A DNA stretch of 60,875 nt. Origin: Symsagittifera roscoffensis. Taxonomy: Eukaryota > Xenacoelomorpha > Acoela > Convolutidae. Below are positions 41,457-54,173 of the stretch, in pieces (position 1 is the stretch's first letter; every line of letters begins with the position of its first letter). The stretch covers positions 1 through 60,875 of the forward strand of contig NW_026970722.1 in NCBI RefSeq assembly GCF_963678635.1. Reading direction: 5' to 3'. The position numbers and the translations under genes are program-made. The notes beneath the pieces were generated by a model. That model was not told the DNA's origin. It saw only the letters and a list, made by a program, of their open reading frames with translations, and ran no database searches.

Positions 41457-41964
41457 GATTGCTCGCATCTAGGCAATGCCCTAAATGTTGTAACTGCCTT
41501 TAAATTTCTATGGAATGATTAAAATAAAATAATTGAAGAAATAAAAAAAAACTGAATAAACTCCAAATATCTTGATGTTTTATCTAAAACCATCCACCAA
41601 CACGCTATGTAAAGTGATATGTGATATATTTTGCACGTAGCAAGTTATTAAATAAACCAAAGAGCATGCCTCAGTCCAATTTGAAACAATTTTTAGTACT
41701 GATTAAATCTCTGCTGACACGTTAATAAAAAAATGCGCGTTAATTGTCCCAAATTTAACCTCCCTGGTAATCTTTAAACCCCCATAACTTTCCAAAAAAA
41801 GATCACAGGTAAAATATCATTTTAAATTTCAGCATAAAACAACATCGCTTTTCGAAATATTCAGAGCAAATACGTAAAAAACTGCGAGTTAAAATACCGA
41901 AAAATGTCTGAAAAAAAAACATCCCGAGCACAAATAATCCGCCAGTTTCTTCGGAAATCAGAAC
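41457..41964 (-). mobile_element. Degenerate Helentron-like short element, inverted
   Basis: Diverged copy of the family at 48559-59079 in reverse orientation. It begins GCTCGCATCTAGGC, has AACTGCCTTTAAA near the 3' side, GCGCGTTAATTGTCCCAAAT in the middle and CCCGAGCACAAAT toward its 5' end at about 41964. Confidence 0.6.
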
Positions 41965-42052
41965 AGTACTCATACTTTTGAGGACTGAAAATTGCAGAAA
42001 GATTTGAAGTCTAAGTTAAGCTTGAATAAACCAGCCTAAATGATAATTAGAC

Positions 42053-42225
42053 TAAATGTTTAAATTGACCAGCTGCTGAGGCAGAAGTATATGTAAAAGT
42101 TTCCGATGCAGCTCAAAAGAACTGGTCATTACGACGCCAATTTAGTGATAATAAGAAACCTTTTCTTCTTTTTATTTGATATAAAATTCAGAAGTCAAGC
42201 CAAAACAAGAGCTTTGATTCTAAAA
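42053..42225. repeat. Dispersed repeat, unit 2
   Basis: Diverged second copy of 40936-41130. Each copy is followed after roughly 100-200 bp by a CCTCAA..TTAG.ATAAG.T stretch (41260-41300 and 42330-42355), so a longer old duplication lies here, the second end running into the satellite. Confidence 0.5.
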
Positions 42226-42354
42226 AGGATTTAAAATGGATTTATGATTTTATCGAAGGCGAACTGGGGCTGGGGTGGATTTTGAAACTTTAACTTGACA
42301 AATTTTTGTAAAGTTTTGACTCAAGCGCTCCCCCTCAACATTAGTATAAGCTAA

Positions 42355-45300
42355 AGTGGCGCCAAAGAAATGTTCAGACAAAAACTGTTGTTGTAAACTA
42401 GTACAAAAAGTGACTCTAAAATGGCGCCAAATAAATGGTCAGACAAAACCTGTTGTTGTAAAATAGTACAAAAAGTGAACCTAAAATGGCGCCAAAGAAA
42501 TGGTCAGACAAAAACTGATGTTGTAAATTAGTACAAAAAGTGACCCTAAAATGGCGCCAAATAAATTGTCAGACAAAAGTTGTTGTTGTAAAATAGTACA
42601 AAAAAGGACCCTAAAATGGCGCCAAAGAAATGGTCAGACAAAAACTGCTGTTGTAAAATAGTACAAAATGTGACCCTAAAATGGCGCCAAAGGAATGGTC
42701 AGACAAAAACTGTTGTTGTAAAATAGTACAAAAAGTGACCCTAAAATGGCGCCAAAGAAATGGTCAGACAAAAACTGTTTTGTAAAATAGTAGAAAAAGT
42801 GACCTAAAACGGCGCCAAAGAAATGGCCAGACAAAAACTGTTGTTGTAAAATAGTGCAAAAAGTGACCCTAAAATGGCGCCAAAGAAATGGCCAGACATA
42901 AACTGTTGTTGTAAAATAGTACAAAAAGTGACCCTAAAATGGCGCCAAAGAAATGGTCAGACAAAAACTGTTGTTGTAAAATAGTAGAAAAAAAGACCCT
43001 AAAATGGCGCCAAAGAAATGGCCAGACAAAAACTGTTGTTGTAAAACAGTACAAAAAGTGACCCTAAAATGGCGCCAAATAAATGGTCAGACAAAAACTG
43101 TTGTTGTAAAATAGTACAAAAAGTAACCCTAAAATGGAGCCAAAGAAATGGTCAGACAAAAACTGTTGTTGTAAAATAGTACAAAAAGTGACCCTTAAAT
43201 GGCGCCAAAGAAATGGTCCGACAAAAACTGTTGTTGTAAAATAGTACAAAAAGTGACCCTAAAATGGCGCCAAAGAAATGGTCAGACAAAAACTGTTGTT
43301 GTAAAATAGTGCAAAAAGTGACCCTAAAATGGCGTCAAAGAAATGGTCAGACAAAAACTGTTGTTGTAAAATAGTACAAAAAGTGACCCTAAAATGGCGC
43401 CAAAAAAATGGTCAGACAAAAACTGTTGTTGTAAAATAGTACAAAAAGTGACCCTAAAATGGCGCCAAAAAAATGGTCAGACAAAAAAAAACTGTTGTTG
43501 TAAAATAGTACAAAAAGTGACCCTAAAATGGCGCCAAAAATGGTCAGACAAAAACTGTTGTTGTAAAATAGCACAAAAAGTGACCCTAAAATGGCGCCGA
43601 AGAAATGGTCAGACAAAAACTGTTGTTGTAAATTAGTACAAAAAGTGACCCGAAAATGGCGCCAAAGAAATGGTCAGACAAAAACTGTTGCTGTAAAATA
43701 GTACAAAAAATGACCCTAAAATGGCGCCAAAGAAATGGTCAGACAAAAACTGTTGTTGTAAAATAGTACAAAAAGTGACCCTAAAATGGCGCCAAAGAAA
43801 TGGTCAGACAAAAACTGTTGTTGTAAAATAGTACAAAAAGTGACCCTAAAATGGCGCCAAAAAAATGGTCAGACAAAAAAAAACTGTTGTTGTAAAATAG
43901 TACAAAATGTGACCCTAAAATGGCGCCAAAAAAATGGTCAGACAAAAACTGTTGTTGTAAAATAGTACAAAAGTGACCCTAAAATGGCGCCAAAAAAATG
44001 GTCAGACAAAAACTGTTGTTGTAAAATAGTACAAAAAGTGACCCTAAAATGGCGCCAAAAAATGGTCAGACAAAAACTGTTGTTGTAAAATAGCACAAAA
44101 AGTGACCCTAAAATGGCGCCAAAGAAATGGTCAGACAAAAACTGTTGTTGTAAATTAGTACAAAAAGTGACCCGAAAATGGCGCCAAAGAAATGGTCAGA
44201 CAAAAACTGTTGCTGTAAAATAGTACAAAAAATGACCCTAAAATGGCGCCAAAGAAATGGTCAGACAAAAACTGTTGTTGTAAAATAGTACAAAATGTGA
44301 CCCTAAAATGGCGCCAAAAAAATGGTCAGACAAAACTGTTGTTGTAAAATAGTACAAAAAGTGACCCTAAAATGGCGCCAAAAAAAAGGTCAGACAAAAA
44401 CTGTTGTTGTAAATTAGTACAAAAAGTGACCCTAAAATGGCGCCAAAGAAATGGTCAGACAAAAACTGCTGTTGTAAAATAGTACAAAATGTGACCTAAA
44501 ATGGCGCCAAAGGAATGGTCAGACAAAAACTGTTGTTGTAAAATAGTACAAAAAGTGACCCTAAAATGGCGCCAAAGAAATGGTCAGACAAAAACTGTTG
44601 TTGTAAACTAGTAGAAAAAGTGACCCTAAAACGGCGCCAAAGAAATGGCCAGACAAAAACTGTTGTTGTAAAATAGTGCAAAAAGTGACCCTAAAATGGC
44701 GCCAAAGAAATGGCCAGACATAAACTGTTGTTGTAAAATAGTACAAAAAGTGACCCTAAAATGGCGCCAAAGAAATGGTCAGACAAAAACTGTTGTTGTA
44801 AAATAGTAGAAAAAAAGACCCTAAAAAGGCGCCAAAGAAAGGGCCAGACAAAAACTGTTGTTGTAAAACAGTACAAAAAGTGACCCTAAAATGGCGCCAA
44901 ATAAATGGTCAGACAAAAACTGTTGTTGTAAAATAGTACAAAAAGTAACCCTAAAATGGAGCCAAAGAAATGGTCAGACAAAAACTGTTGTTGTAAAATA
45001 GTACAAAAAGTGACCCTTAAATGGCGCCAAAGAAATGGTCCGACAAAAACTGTTGTTGTAAAATAGTACAAAAAGTGATCCTAAAATGGCGCCAAAGAAA
45101 TGGTCAGACAAAAACTGTTGTTGTAAAATAGTGCAAAAAGTGACCCTAAAATGGCGTCAAAGAAATGGTCAGACAAAAACTGTTGTTGTAAAATAGTACA
45201 AAAAGTGACCCTAAAATGGCGCCAAAGAAATGGTCAGACAAAAATTGTTGTTGTAAAATAGTACAAAAAGTGACCCTAAAATGGCGCCAAAAAAATGGTC

Positions 45301-46175
45301 AGACAAAAAAAAACTGTTGTTGTAAAATAGTACAAAAAGTGACCCTAAAATTGCGTCAAAGAAATGGTCAGACAAAAACTGTGTTGTAAAATAGTACAAA
45401 AAGTGACCCTAAAATGGCGCCAAAAAATGGTCAGACAAAAACTGTTGTTGTAAAATAGCACAAAAAGTGACCCTAAAATGGCGCCAAAGAAATGGTCAGA
45501 CAAAAACTGTTGTTGTAAATTAGTACAAAAAGTGACCCGAAAATGGCGCCAAAGAAATAATCAGACAAAAACTGTTGCTGTAAAATAGTACAAAAAATGA
45601 CCCTAAAATGGCGCCAAAGAAATGGTCAGACAAAAACTGTTGTTGTAAAATAGTACAAAATGTGACCCTAAAATGGCGCCAAAAAAATGGTCAGACAAAA
45701 ACTGTTGTTGTAAAATAGTACAAAAAGTGACCCTAAAATGGCGCCAAAAAAATGGTCAGACAAAAACTGTTGTTGTAAATTAGTACAAAAAGTGACCCTA
45801 AAATGGCGCCAAAAAATGGTCAGACAAAAACTGTTGTTGTAAAATAGTACAAAAAGTGACCCTAAAATGGCGCCAAAGAAATGGTCAGACAAAAACTGTT
45901 GTTGTAAAATAGTACAAAAAGTGACCCGAAAATGGCGCCAAAGAAATTGTCAGACAAAAACTGTTGCTGTAAAATAGTACAAAAAATGACCCTAAAATGG
46001 CGCCAAAGAAATGGTCAGACAAAAACTGTTGTTGTAAAATAGTACAAAATGTGACCCTAAAATGGCGCCAAAGAAATAGTCAGACAAAAACTGTTGTTGT
46101 AAAATAGTACAAAAAGTGACCCTAAAATGGCACCAAAGAAATGGTCAGACAAAAACTGTTGTTGTAAAATAGTTT
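42355..46175. repeat. 65-bp satellite array, about 59 units, with higher-order structure
   Basis: Monomer of 65 bp containing TGGCGCCAAAGAAATGG, TCAGACAAAAACTG, TTGTTGTAAAATAGTAC and AAAAAGTGACCCT. Unit-specific variants recur at fixed distances: 43064 and 44886, 42869 and 44691 are 1822 bp apart (28 units), and blocks near 43645 and 44166 are 521 bp apart (8 units). So the array grew by block duplication as well as by single units. Because 65 is not a multiple of three, all reading frames through it are artefacts of repetition. First and last units are the most diverged, as usual for array edges. Confidence 0.95.
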
Positions 46176-46566
46176 AAAAAAGGGACCCTAGGACGGTGGG
46201 ACAGGTGAGTCTAAGAGGGTAGGAAGGCATCCACCTCCCTCCCCCCTCAAATTAAATCCGCCCATGATTTTGATTAAATTTGACCGTTGAAAATTGCAAT
46301 TATCGTAAAACTTTAGCACACTCAAAACCAATAATTAGTGTGAAATACCCAGAAATAATTGATGTCTAAACTGAGTATAAAAGTTTTTAATCAGCACATG
46401 CGCGCAGAATATTCAAACTAGCCAAAAGTGTTTTACAAAAAGATTTTTTTGGCTCTTTTATTTGATACTTGGCTTATACTTCGGCTGGGATACTACCGCA
46501 TGTGTATTTAGAAAAAGGCCGGGGTTTTTCCCATTTTCCGAACTATTTTTTTCCGATAATTTGAAA
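46176..46566. other. Right flank of the satellite
   Basis: Starts with GGTGGGACAGGTGAG and a C-rich run (CCTCCCTCCCCCCTCAAATTA), resembling the CCTC..CTCAAATTAG stretches at 41260 and 42330 left of the array. It looks like the other half of the element in which the satellite expanded. Confidence 0.4.
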
Positions 46567-47122
46567 TCATATTTTTTTCAATAAGGAGCAATGAGATTTT
46601 ATCAGCTCATAATATTCAGTTTTATCTTGAGATAGACAAGAAGAGAAATGAGAAAGTAGTTTTGAGTTCATCTGACTAGTTTGGTACAAGCATTTTTTAA
46701 ACAAGAAACCCTTTAAAAGCGAAAGGCGGGTCAAAAGCAGCCAGCCTCTAAGATATATTTATAAACACATAAGTTTAAAATAGAGACAAAAAATTGTTCC
46801 GAAAAGTTTTCGATAGCCTATAAACACAATTCGAAAGCGAAAAATCATATTTTTTTCAATAAGGAGCAATGAGATTTTATCAGCTCATAATATTCAGTTT
46901 TATCTTGAGATAGACAAGAAGAGAAATGAGAAAGTAGTTTTGAGTTCATCTGACTAGTTTGGTACAAGCATTTTTTAAACAAGAAACCCTTTAAAAGCGA
47001 AAGGCGGGTCAAAAGCAGCCAGCCTCTAAGATATATTTATAAACACATAAGTTTAAAATAGAGACAAAAAATTGTTCCGAAAAGTTTTCGATAGCCTATA
47101 AACACAATTCGAAAGCGAAAAA
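46567..47122. repeat. 278-bp recent tandem duplication
   Basis: 46567-46844 and 46845-47122 appear base-for-base the same apart from the poly-A at the end (AAAGCGAAAA/ATCAT at the junction). No gene inside. Confidence 0.88.
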
Positions 47123-48558
47123 AAAAACGGAGATCGAGATTGGGTTTTTAATTTCTGTGCTTCTGTTTCCAACACTCCGTTTGTCCTAGCAGTTATCGGG
47201 AATCTGATAAACAAGGTTTAATGTTTTCTTATCAGCGTGATGCAATGAACGTCCCGGCTTTTTGACAAAAAACGTTTTTCTAACTTCTGATTTAAAATTT
47301 CTAATAACTAATGCACAAAATTCTTCACAAGTTATTATTTTTTCCAGTTCATAAAAATTTTGGACTAAAATTTCTTCTTGGAAGATTGTCATTTTAAGAA
47401 CATTAACTTGAATAATCAAAAATGTAATCATATTTACGATGTTTATAAGACTACGACCAGTTTACTTTTTTTTGGAGTTGTTCAAATCAGTTTTAGGAAT
47501 TACCTTTTTTTATGAAAAAAATCAGTATTGAAATAATAAAAAAGGAGTATGAAACATTTTATTATGGTACTCCCAGAAAAAAAAACGTGTTCAGTACAAC
47601 TTCGGCAAAAAAAACTATGAGTTTTGTAAAATTTTGGCAGAAATCGCAGTTCAAATAAATTCTTATAAAAGTACAGATTTTGCAACTTTCTTAGAAACTA
47701 ACTGTTTTACAGGATAAAAGTTACTATCAGTTTCAGCTTAAGTTTAGAAAATCACGACTAATGGCTTCTACTAGCTTAAACCAACTTACTTTTGGTCTTT
47801 TCAATTCGGTTTGAAACTTAATCTTTATTAAAACAGTGGTAGCTTTTTTAGTCTAATTATTCGACATCAAAATCAGAATTCTTAAGACTTTTGAATTTTG
47901 TGTTGTTTGCACTTGCTCAAGAAGTTTTTGGTCGGTTAAAACCTGATAAATTCAGCAGCAATTAATACTCCGACTGCTTTTTTACTACTACCACCAAAAA
48001 TGTTTGACTTTTGATTTTAAAAAATATTTCTTAAATTGCTTAAAATTTTCTAATTGTTTCATCCTTTCTTCAGTATGCGCTCAGAGTAAAAACTGATTTT
48101 TGGGAGCTTACCAATACCTAACTGCTATCCTGAAAATTTGAAAGCAAAGTCATGGATAATGTTGTTGATACCTCAGCTCCTTTCACATTGAAAGACATGC
48201 AAATTCTGCTACCATTTCATCGAACAATATATGGTAAAAGCGTCCAAAAGTTATGTTTTTTTTTTGTCCGTGATGAAGCACAGGTACATGGTAATAAGAT
48301 AGTTTTTATGAAAACAATAGTGTGCCAGATAGAATTTTGTTCATTTCATTTTCAATTGTACATGCTACTGAGATAGTTTTTGTGAAATCAAAATTCTACC
48401 AGATTGAATTTACGCTTTTTTGCTAATAATGTGGATTTGGAATAATTTATAAACACAGCTCCAAGTTTAAATAACGTTGATTGTGCCTCTAAACGTGGAT
48501 TTGCCATCAATTGTAATATGCAAGTAAAAATCAACTTGAATATCCAATATCTTTTTTT
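47123..48558. other. AT-rich region without recognised genes
   Basis: Several short ORFs of no coding character. A weak direct repeat of about 80 bp around GATAGTTTTT.TGAAA lies at 48297-48412. Confidence 0.4.
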
Positions 48559-49110
48559 GTTCCGACTTTCGATACGGAAGTAACAGAATACTTGTGCTCG
48601 GGGTGGGTTTTTTTCTTCAGACAAATTTCCACATTTTTAACTAGCCATTTTTGACGGAACTTTTTTTATATCATTCAAAAATTATTGTTGTCCTGAGCTC
48701 AAATTTGAAAAGATATTTCACCTGTGATTATTTTTCGTAAACTTACGGGGTTATAAAGATTGCCATTTTGGCCAATTTGGGACAATTAACGCGCGATATA
48801 TATTGCGCTATTAACGCGTAAGCGAAGAGTTAATCCGTCTTAGAAATTGGTTCCAAATTGGTTCCAAATCGTTCCAAATTGGTTGAAAGAAGCTTAATTG
48901 CCATAATTGATTTGTTACAAGGAGCGAAATCTATTCTTTTGTACTTAACATGGCGTGTGGGGGGATGATTTTCATAAAAAATTTCAAACTTTAGAAGAAA
49001 AAAACATATTTTATTTTTTTTACATTTAATTTTTTTAGGTTATTACTGCTCCATAAACCTTAAAAGGCAGTCGGAACTTTCAGGGCTTCGCCCTGATACG
49101 AGCAGTCTTG
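48559..49110 (+). mobile_element. Helentron/DINE-like short element 1
   Basis: Begins GTTCCGACTTTCGATACG and ends ...GCAGTCGGAAC..TCAGGGCTTCGCCCTGATACGAGCAGTCTTG (quoted in parts). Diagnostic are a sub-terminal inverted repeat (GTTCCGACT near the 5' end, AGTCGGAAC near the 3' end) and a CAGGGC-TTC-GCCCTG hairpin about 15 bases before the 3' terminus, flanked by T on both sides. That is the layout of non-autonomous Helentron (DINE-1/HINE) elements. No coding capacity. Confidence 0.65.
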
Positions 49111-49111
49111 T

Positions 49112-49610
49112 TGCTCCGACTTTCGATACAAAGTAACGGAATATTTGTGCTCGGGGTGGGTTTTTTTTTCTTCAGACAAATTTCGACTTTTTAACTAGCC
49201 ATTTTTTACTAAAAATTTTTATATTATTCAAAATGTATTGTTGTCCTAAGCTTAAATTCGAAAAGATATTTCACCTGTGATCATTTTTCGTAAAGTTATG
49301 AGGGTTTAAAGATTGCTATTTTGGCCAATTTGGGACAATTAACGCGCGGTACAATTCGCGCTATTAACGCGTAAGCGGAGATTTAATCCGTCTTAGATTA
49401 GTTCCAAATCAGTTGAACGAAGTTTATTTGCCATAATTGATTTGTTACAAGGAACAAAATCTATCCCTTTGTACTTTATATGGCGTGTGGGGGGGATGAA
49501 TTTCATAATTTTAATTTATTTCATTTAATTTTTTTATATTATTACTGCTTCATAAACCTTAAAAGGCAGTCGGAACATTTAGGGCTTCGCCCTGATACGA
49601 GCAGTCTTGT
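49112..49610 (+). mobile_element. Helentron/DINE-like short element 2, head-to-tail with element 1
   Basis: Starts within two bases of the end of element 1, in the same orientation, with GCTCCGACTTTCGATAC and the complete 3' hairpin. Shares the internal GCGCTATTAACGCGTAAGCGGAG motif. Confidence 0.65.
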
Positions 49611-51660
49611 TATGTTTTGTTTTCTTTTGAGATTTAAGTTTTCCTCCAAAAGTGGATCTTTTTAACAATGACTTCTTTTTTATCTACTAAGGAATCTCTA
49701 ATCTTATTAATAGAAACTGTAAATTAGCATCAGAATGGTTTTGAGAGTTTTTCTTTTGCTGCAGTCAAAAGTTGGCCTATCCTAATTTTCTTAAAAATTT
49801 CATCCCTTTTGTTAAAGGGGAAATAATTAAAAGTAACCCTAAGAACAATTCTTTTGGCTCGGGGGGATTTGTGTTCGGATATGTTTTAGTGTTATATTAC
49901 TTTTTTTGCAAGCAAAATCAAGTACCTCAATTAATCATCGAAGGAGTCGAGCGCAGCATCATATTAGAGCCCTTTCAATTTTAATTTGATCATTTTATAA
50001 AATTCTTCAAAAATTAACTCATGTTAAGAAAAATCAGCTTTAAATTTTTAAGCATTTTTGTCTAATTTCGAGCGCGTAAATCGATCGATAATCGTTCGCT
50101 ATTTGTCAAAATTGCTCATTCGTACTAAAAAATTTGATTTTACTTAAAAAACTGTTCTCTGAAGTTTCATTTAGCACTTCCTTGACGACAAAAAAAAACA
50201 GACAAAAATTGAAAATTAATTGTTCGAAGTCATTATTAAAAAAAAAACTTTTTGTTTGCGAATCATTTTTGAAGAGAGCTTTTGTCGGTTATGCCTAATT
50301 CAGTAAGTTTATACGCGTTTGTTCAGTTCTATCATCACACCACGCACAAAAAAACTACACTAATTTGAAGAAGAAAAACGCTTTTTTAAAGTTTTTTTTT
50401 CGTGAGTAACGTCAGAACATTCTGTGCTACTTGCGCAGTAACCGGCTATCCTTGTTTCAATATGTTTATGTGACATCAGTATCAACAGTTTCTCAAAATC
50501 GAACTTTGTTCAACTTAGAGTAGCACAAAAAGTTATTGCTTAGTTTTCAGTCGATAAAATTCTCATTCGAATGAGAGTTCGAATAATTCAGTCATTCCAC
50601 CAACTAAACAGCTTTTCGCTGCAAAGTATGTTTTCCTGGGCAACATTTTTTCTATAATGATACTAGCAAAACAGGAAAGATGCTTTTTGTGCCTAAAGAG
50701 GAAGAAATAAATAAGGACTGTTCACAGAAACCGAATCTCATCCGAAATTCGATAGGACACCAGGAAGACATTCAGTCGTTATCACGGGAGAAATGGAAAA
50801 CACCTGGCGGTTGACTTTCCGTCTAAGGCTTGTATGAACTTTAGAGATTGTATTACGCTTGGCGTAAAGATAGTTTTTCAACACAACACGGATGTAAAAA
50901 CAAAAGCTGATGACACTCCATACTGAATAAAGTTAAAAAACTGAAGAAGCATTAGTGATATAGAGTGACAAACATTTTAAATAAGACAAATGGGGGAACT
51001 GAGTGCGTATAAAAATTATAAAAACATTCGAAATGAAAAACTTAGAACTAAAGTACCAAATTGATGCTAATTTAAGAATAAGTTTCTGGGTTATCACATT
51101 AAAAATGTAATCGGCTAATTTATGTACATAAGTTAAGGACAATCGCCAAAATTAACCTGAAAGCATCAGTCATATCCATATCTGTATCAAGCTACAATGG
51201 TAATCGTTTTTGAAAAAAATGGATATATATTATATTAGAAACAGATATATAACACAACTAACTTCGTGCTATGCGTATCTCACCTGAAAGCAATGATTGA
51301 TAAAGTCTCATTAATGACCATAGTTTTCATTAACGCCGCAAACGAACAAAAAAAAACAGGCTTATAGGTGTCCAATAAGTACGGCGAAAATTTTTCGCAA
51401 CGACAATTGGTAGCATTTCAAGAGGCCAAAACTTGTCGCAGAGTAGTTTGGCATAATACTAATGTCAATATCTCGAAAAAAATTTGATTTAGCAGAGGAC
51501 AGCAATGGAGCGTTTTTGTGATGTTTTCACGGAGTTCTAGTTAAAGAATCTTGTATAAATTATCATGCCACAAATTGTCACTACGAAAATTGATTTAGAA
51601 AAAAAGTATTTAAAATAAGTATTTTGAGTTAATTTGCTCAGCTCGTAGGCAATTAACTTG
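49611..51660. other. AT-rich region without recognised genes
   Basis: No coding region. 50411-50452 is the inverted partner of 39121-39162. Confidence 0.4.
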
Positions 51661-52174
51661 TTGCTCCGACTTTCCTAACGAAAGTAACACACTATTTGTG
51701 TTCGGGGTGGTTTATTTCTTCAAGACAAATTTCGACTTTTTAACTAGCCATTGTTTATGGATTTTTTTAATCATTCAAAAGGTGTTGCTATCCTGAGCTG
51801 AATTTTGAAAAAACATTTTACCTGTGATCCTTTTTTAGTTATGCGGGTTTAATGACTGCCATTTCGGCCGATTTGAGACAATTAATACGCGATATATTTA
51901 GAGCTCTTAACGCGTAAGCGGAGATTTTATCCGTCTTAGAAATTGTTCCAAATTGGTTGAAGGAAGCTTGTTTGCCAGAATTGATTTGGTACTAGGTGCG
52001 AAGTCTATCAGTTTGTACTTTGTATGGTGTGCGGGGGGATGATTTTCACAAAAAATCTCAATTTTCGAAACAAAATTGTTTAATTTTATTTTTTTATATC
52101 TATTTTTTTATGTTCTTAGATCTTAAAAGGCAGTCGGAACATTCAAAGCTTTGTCTTGACACGATCAGTCTCGT
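51661..52174 (+). mobile_element. Helentron/DINE-like short element 3 (diverged)
   Basis: GCTCCGACTTTCCTAACG at its 5' end and CAGTCGGAACATTCAAAGCT at its 3' end; the 3' hairpin is degraded (AAAGCTTTGTCTTG). Older than elements 1, 2, 4 and 6. Confidence 0.6.
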
Positions 52175-53519
52175 GACTACTTACTCTCAAATTTTATATC
52201 TTCCTTAATTTCAATTGCAAATAAAATCATAATTTTTGAAAAAAATTGGTTTCTGCAAAATTTCTGTTTTATCGGTCGAAAGTTTCCCTGAACACTTATA
52301 AATAATGAAAACTAATTTTAAAATTTTTGAACCATGATGAAAATTTTGAGTGTTTTTTGTCGAATCTAGGTGTCATCAATACACTGTCGAATATAAGCAT
52401 ATATTTTGAGCAGCAAGGAAAAAAATTGAGACTTTTTAAATTGTTTTAGAGCAACAATTCCTTGATTACGAGATAAACGAGTGACCAGTTATTTTACTAC
52501 ATTTGTACATTTATAGAACTGTTTTCAGCTTACCATTCGTGCTCCACGACAAAAAAAAACAAAAAACAAACAATTCTCTCCGTATTTTTTTAAAATTATT
52601 TTTACAAACTTTCTGTTGCGGCAATCTCTTGTTTTATCTGCCCCCTAATCATTTTTCATTGTTCGATTTTTTTTACTCAGATGTTTTTGACATGCGCAGT
52701 TGACAATTATTTTCTCAAACTTCTCTAATTTTAGTTGCAATAAAATATGTTTAAGAACCATCCTGGTTCAATTTTTGCAAATCCAATAACGTTCAGTTTT
52801 TTTTTAAATACTACACGTAAGAATGTGCGTTGAAGTTTATGTTGTACGAAAAGCCTAAATTTCTTTTAGAATTAACTTGATTCGCTGTCATCAAAATGAC
52901 TATGATTTCAGACCACAAAATGTTCAATTTGGTACCAGTAAATCTTCATCAGATACTTCTGTACAACACATTTGACCGTCTGAAAAAAAATAATAATCAA
53001 CGGCCAAAAATAAACCATTTATTTTTTCAGCATTTGATATTTGAGGAGCTAATCTGACAATAAATGGCGGTAAACGTAAGCTGATAAGAGTTGCAACAAC
53101 TCCAAAACAAAAAAAAACGAAAACTGAAAAAAATGTATTAAATTTTTGTATTTTACTAAAGCATGTTTTGTGATCCAAATTTGTCGTGAAAAAAATTACT
53201 CAATTAATGAGAATAAAAAACCACCCCTTATATATAAATTTCTCAATTTTTTCAAAAATCGGAACAAAAAACGCGAACCGAGAAAGAATCAAATAGAGTA
53301 ATAACTTTTCGACAAATTTAAAAAATGGCATTTCTGCTGCTTTAAAAACACGAAGGGCATGCAGAGGTGGATCATGCGATTCAATTAATGCATACTAAAA
53401 CATGTGTCAGTTAATAAATCGAATTGCTATCGCGAGCAGCTTTCGAAGCCAAAATATTCATTTAAGAGATGTTTTCTGAACAAGAAATCAAGCGTTCATA
53501 TTCATGTTAATTCATAGTG
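52175..53519. other. AT-rich region without recognised genes
   Basis: Runs of A and T and short ORFs only; nothing recognised. Confidence 0.4.
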
Positions 53520-53922
53520 AAGCTTTTTCCCCGCCCGCAGGGATTCGACCCCCTGCCGACCCAAAGGGTCTCCCCTTTGGTACTTTTAAGAAATCCAGTT
53601 TTGGCCGACCAACCTTAAAATTTTTCTAAAAGCGCCTTGGGCGCCAATATATACTAATTTTAATGGGGGAAGCGCGCGCCGAAAAAACGCAATTTTTCGG
53701 TCAAAATTTTCCAAAAAGTGCCAAAAACGCCTTTTTTGGCTTATTTTTTTCAAAATTTTGACTGCGGCGCAGAAAATTTGGCGCCAAATTAAGGACAAAA
53801 CAGTGTGTTTGGAAGAGCTCGAAAAATCAATTTGGTCGACCTAAAAAAAGGTCGACAAAATTTTCGAAATCTTTTTGAAAATCCGCCAGCTCCTCGAGAA
53901 AATTCTAGATCCGCCCCTGATA
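53520..53922 (-). repeat. GC-rich hairpin-bearing element, possibly tRNA-related SINE
   Basis: Stands out from its AT-rich surroundings. The minus strand carries GGGTCGAATCCC (53551-53540) inside a CAGGG/CCCTG stem, matching a tRNA T-arm and Pol III box B. Next to it is a perfect 8-bp stem hairpin CCAAAGGG-TCTC-CCCTTTGG (53561-53580). Further on are repeated GGCGCC/GCGC words and GGTCGACC followed by GGTCGAC, and it ends near GATCCGCCCCTGAT. No convincing box A was located, so it is not called as a tRNA gene. Confidence 0.45.
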
Positions 53923-54173
53923 GTATGGACTGACTCGTTAAGAACTGAAGATTTTCAAAGCAAGCCAAGCAATCAATGAAACAAAGAAATCTTTCAAGTT
54001 ATTTCATTGCCTTATTTGTTTCAAAAAAGGTAGGTTTTTATCAGCAAACTTATTAGCAGTTTTCATAGCTTCAGTCGATTTGCAAAAAAAAAAATTTATT
54101 CAAAACCAGAAATGCTAGCCATGCTTGCTCAAAGTTAACACTTTAACAAGAAAACTTGCACATTAATCTATAT

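Noticed and set aside
42676-45892. Many 60-80-codon ORFs on both strands with repeated FLSDHFFGAILGSLFVLFY-type words
   Set aside because: They are translations of the 65-bp satellite, whose length is not a multiple of three; no start context or selection signal.
42355-46175. CRISPR-like array
   Set aside because: There are no unique spacers: the whole 65-bp unit repeats, and the context is eukaryotic.
53528-53555. tRNA gene
   Set aside because: Only a T-arm-like piece is present; no acceptor, D or anticodon arms could be folded.
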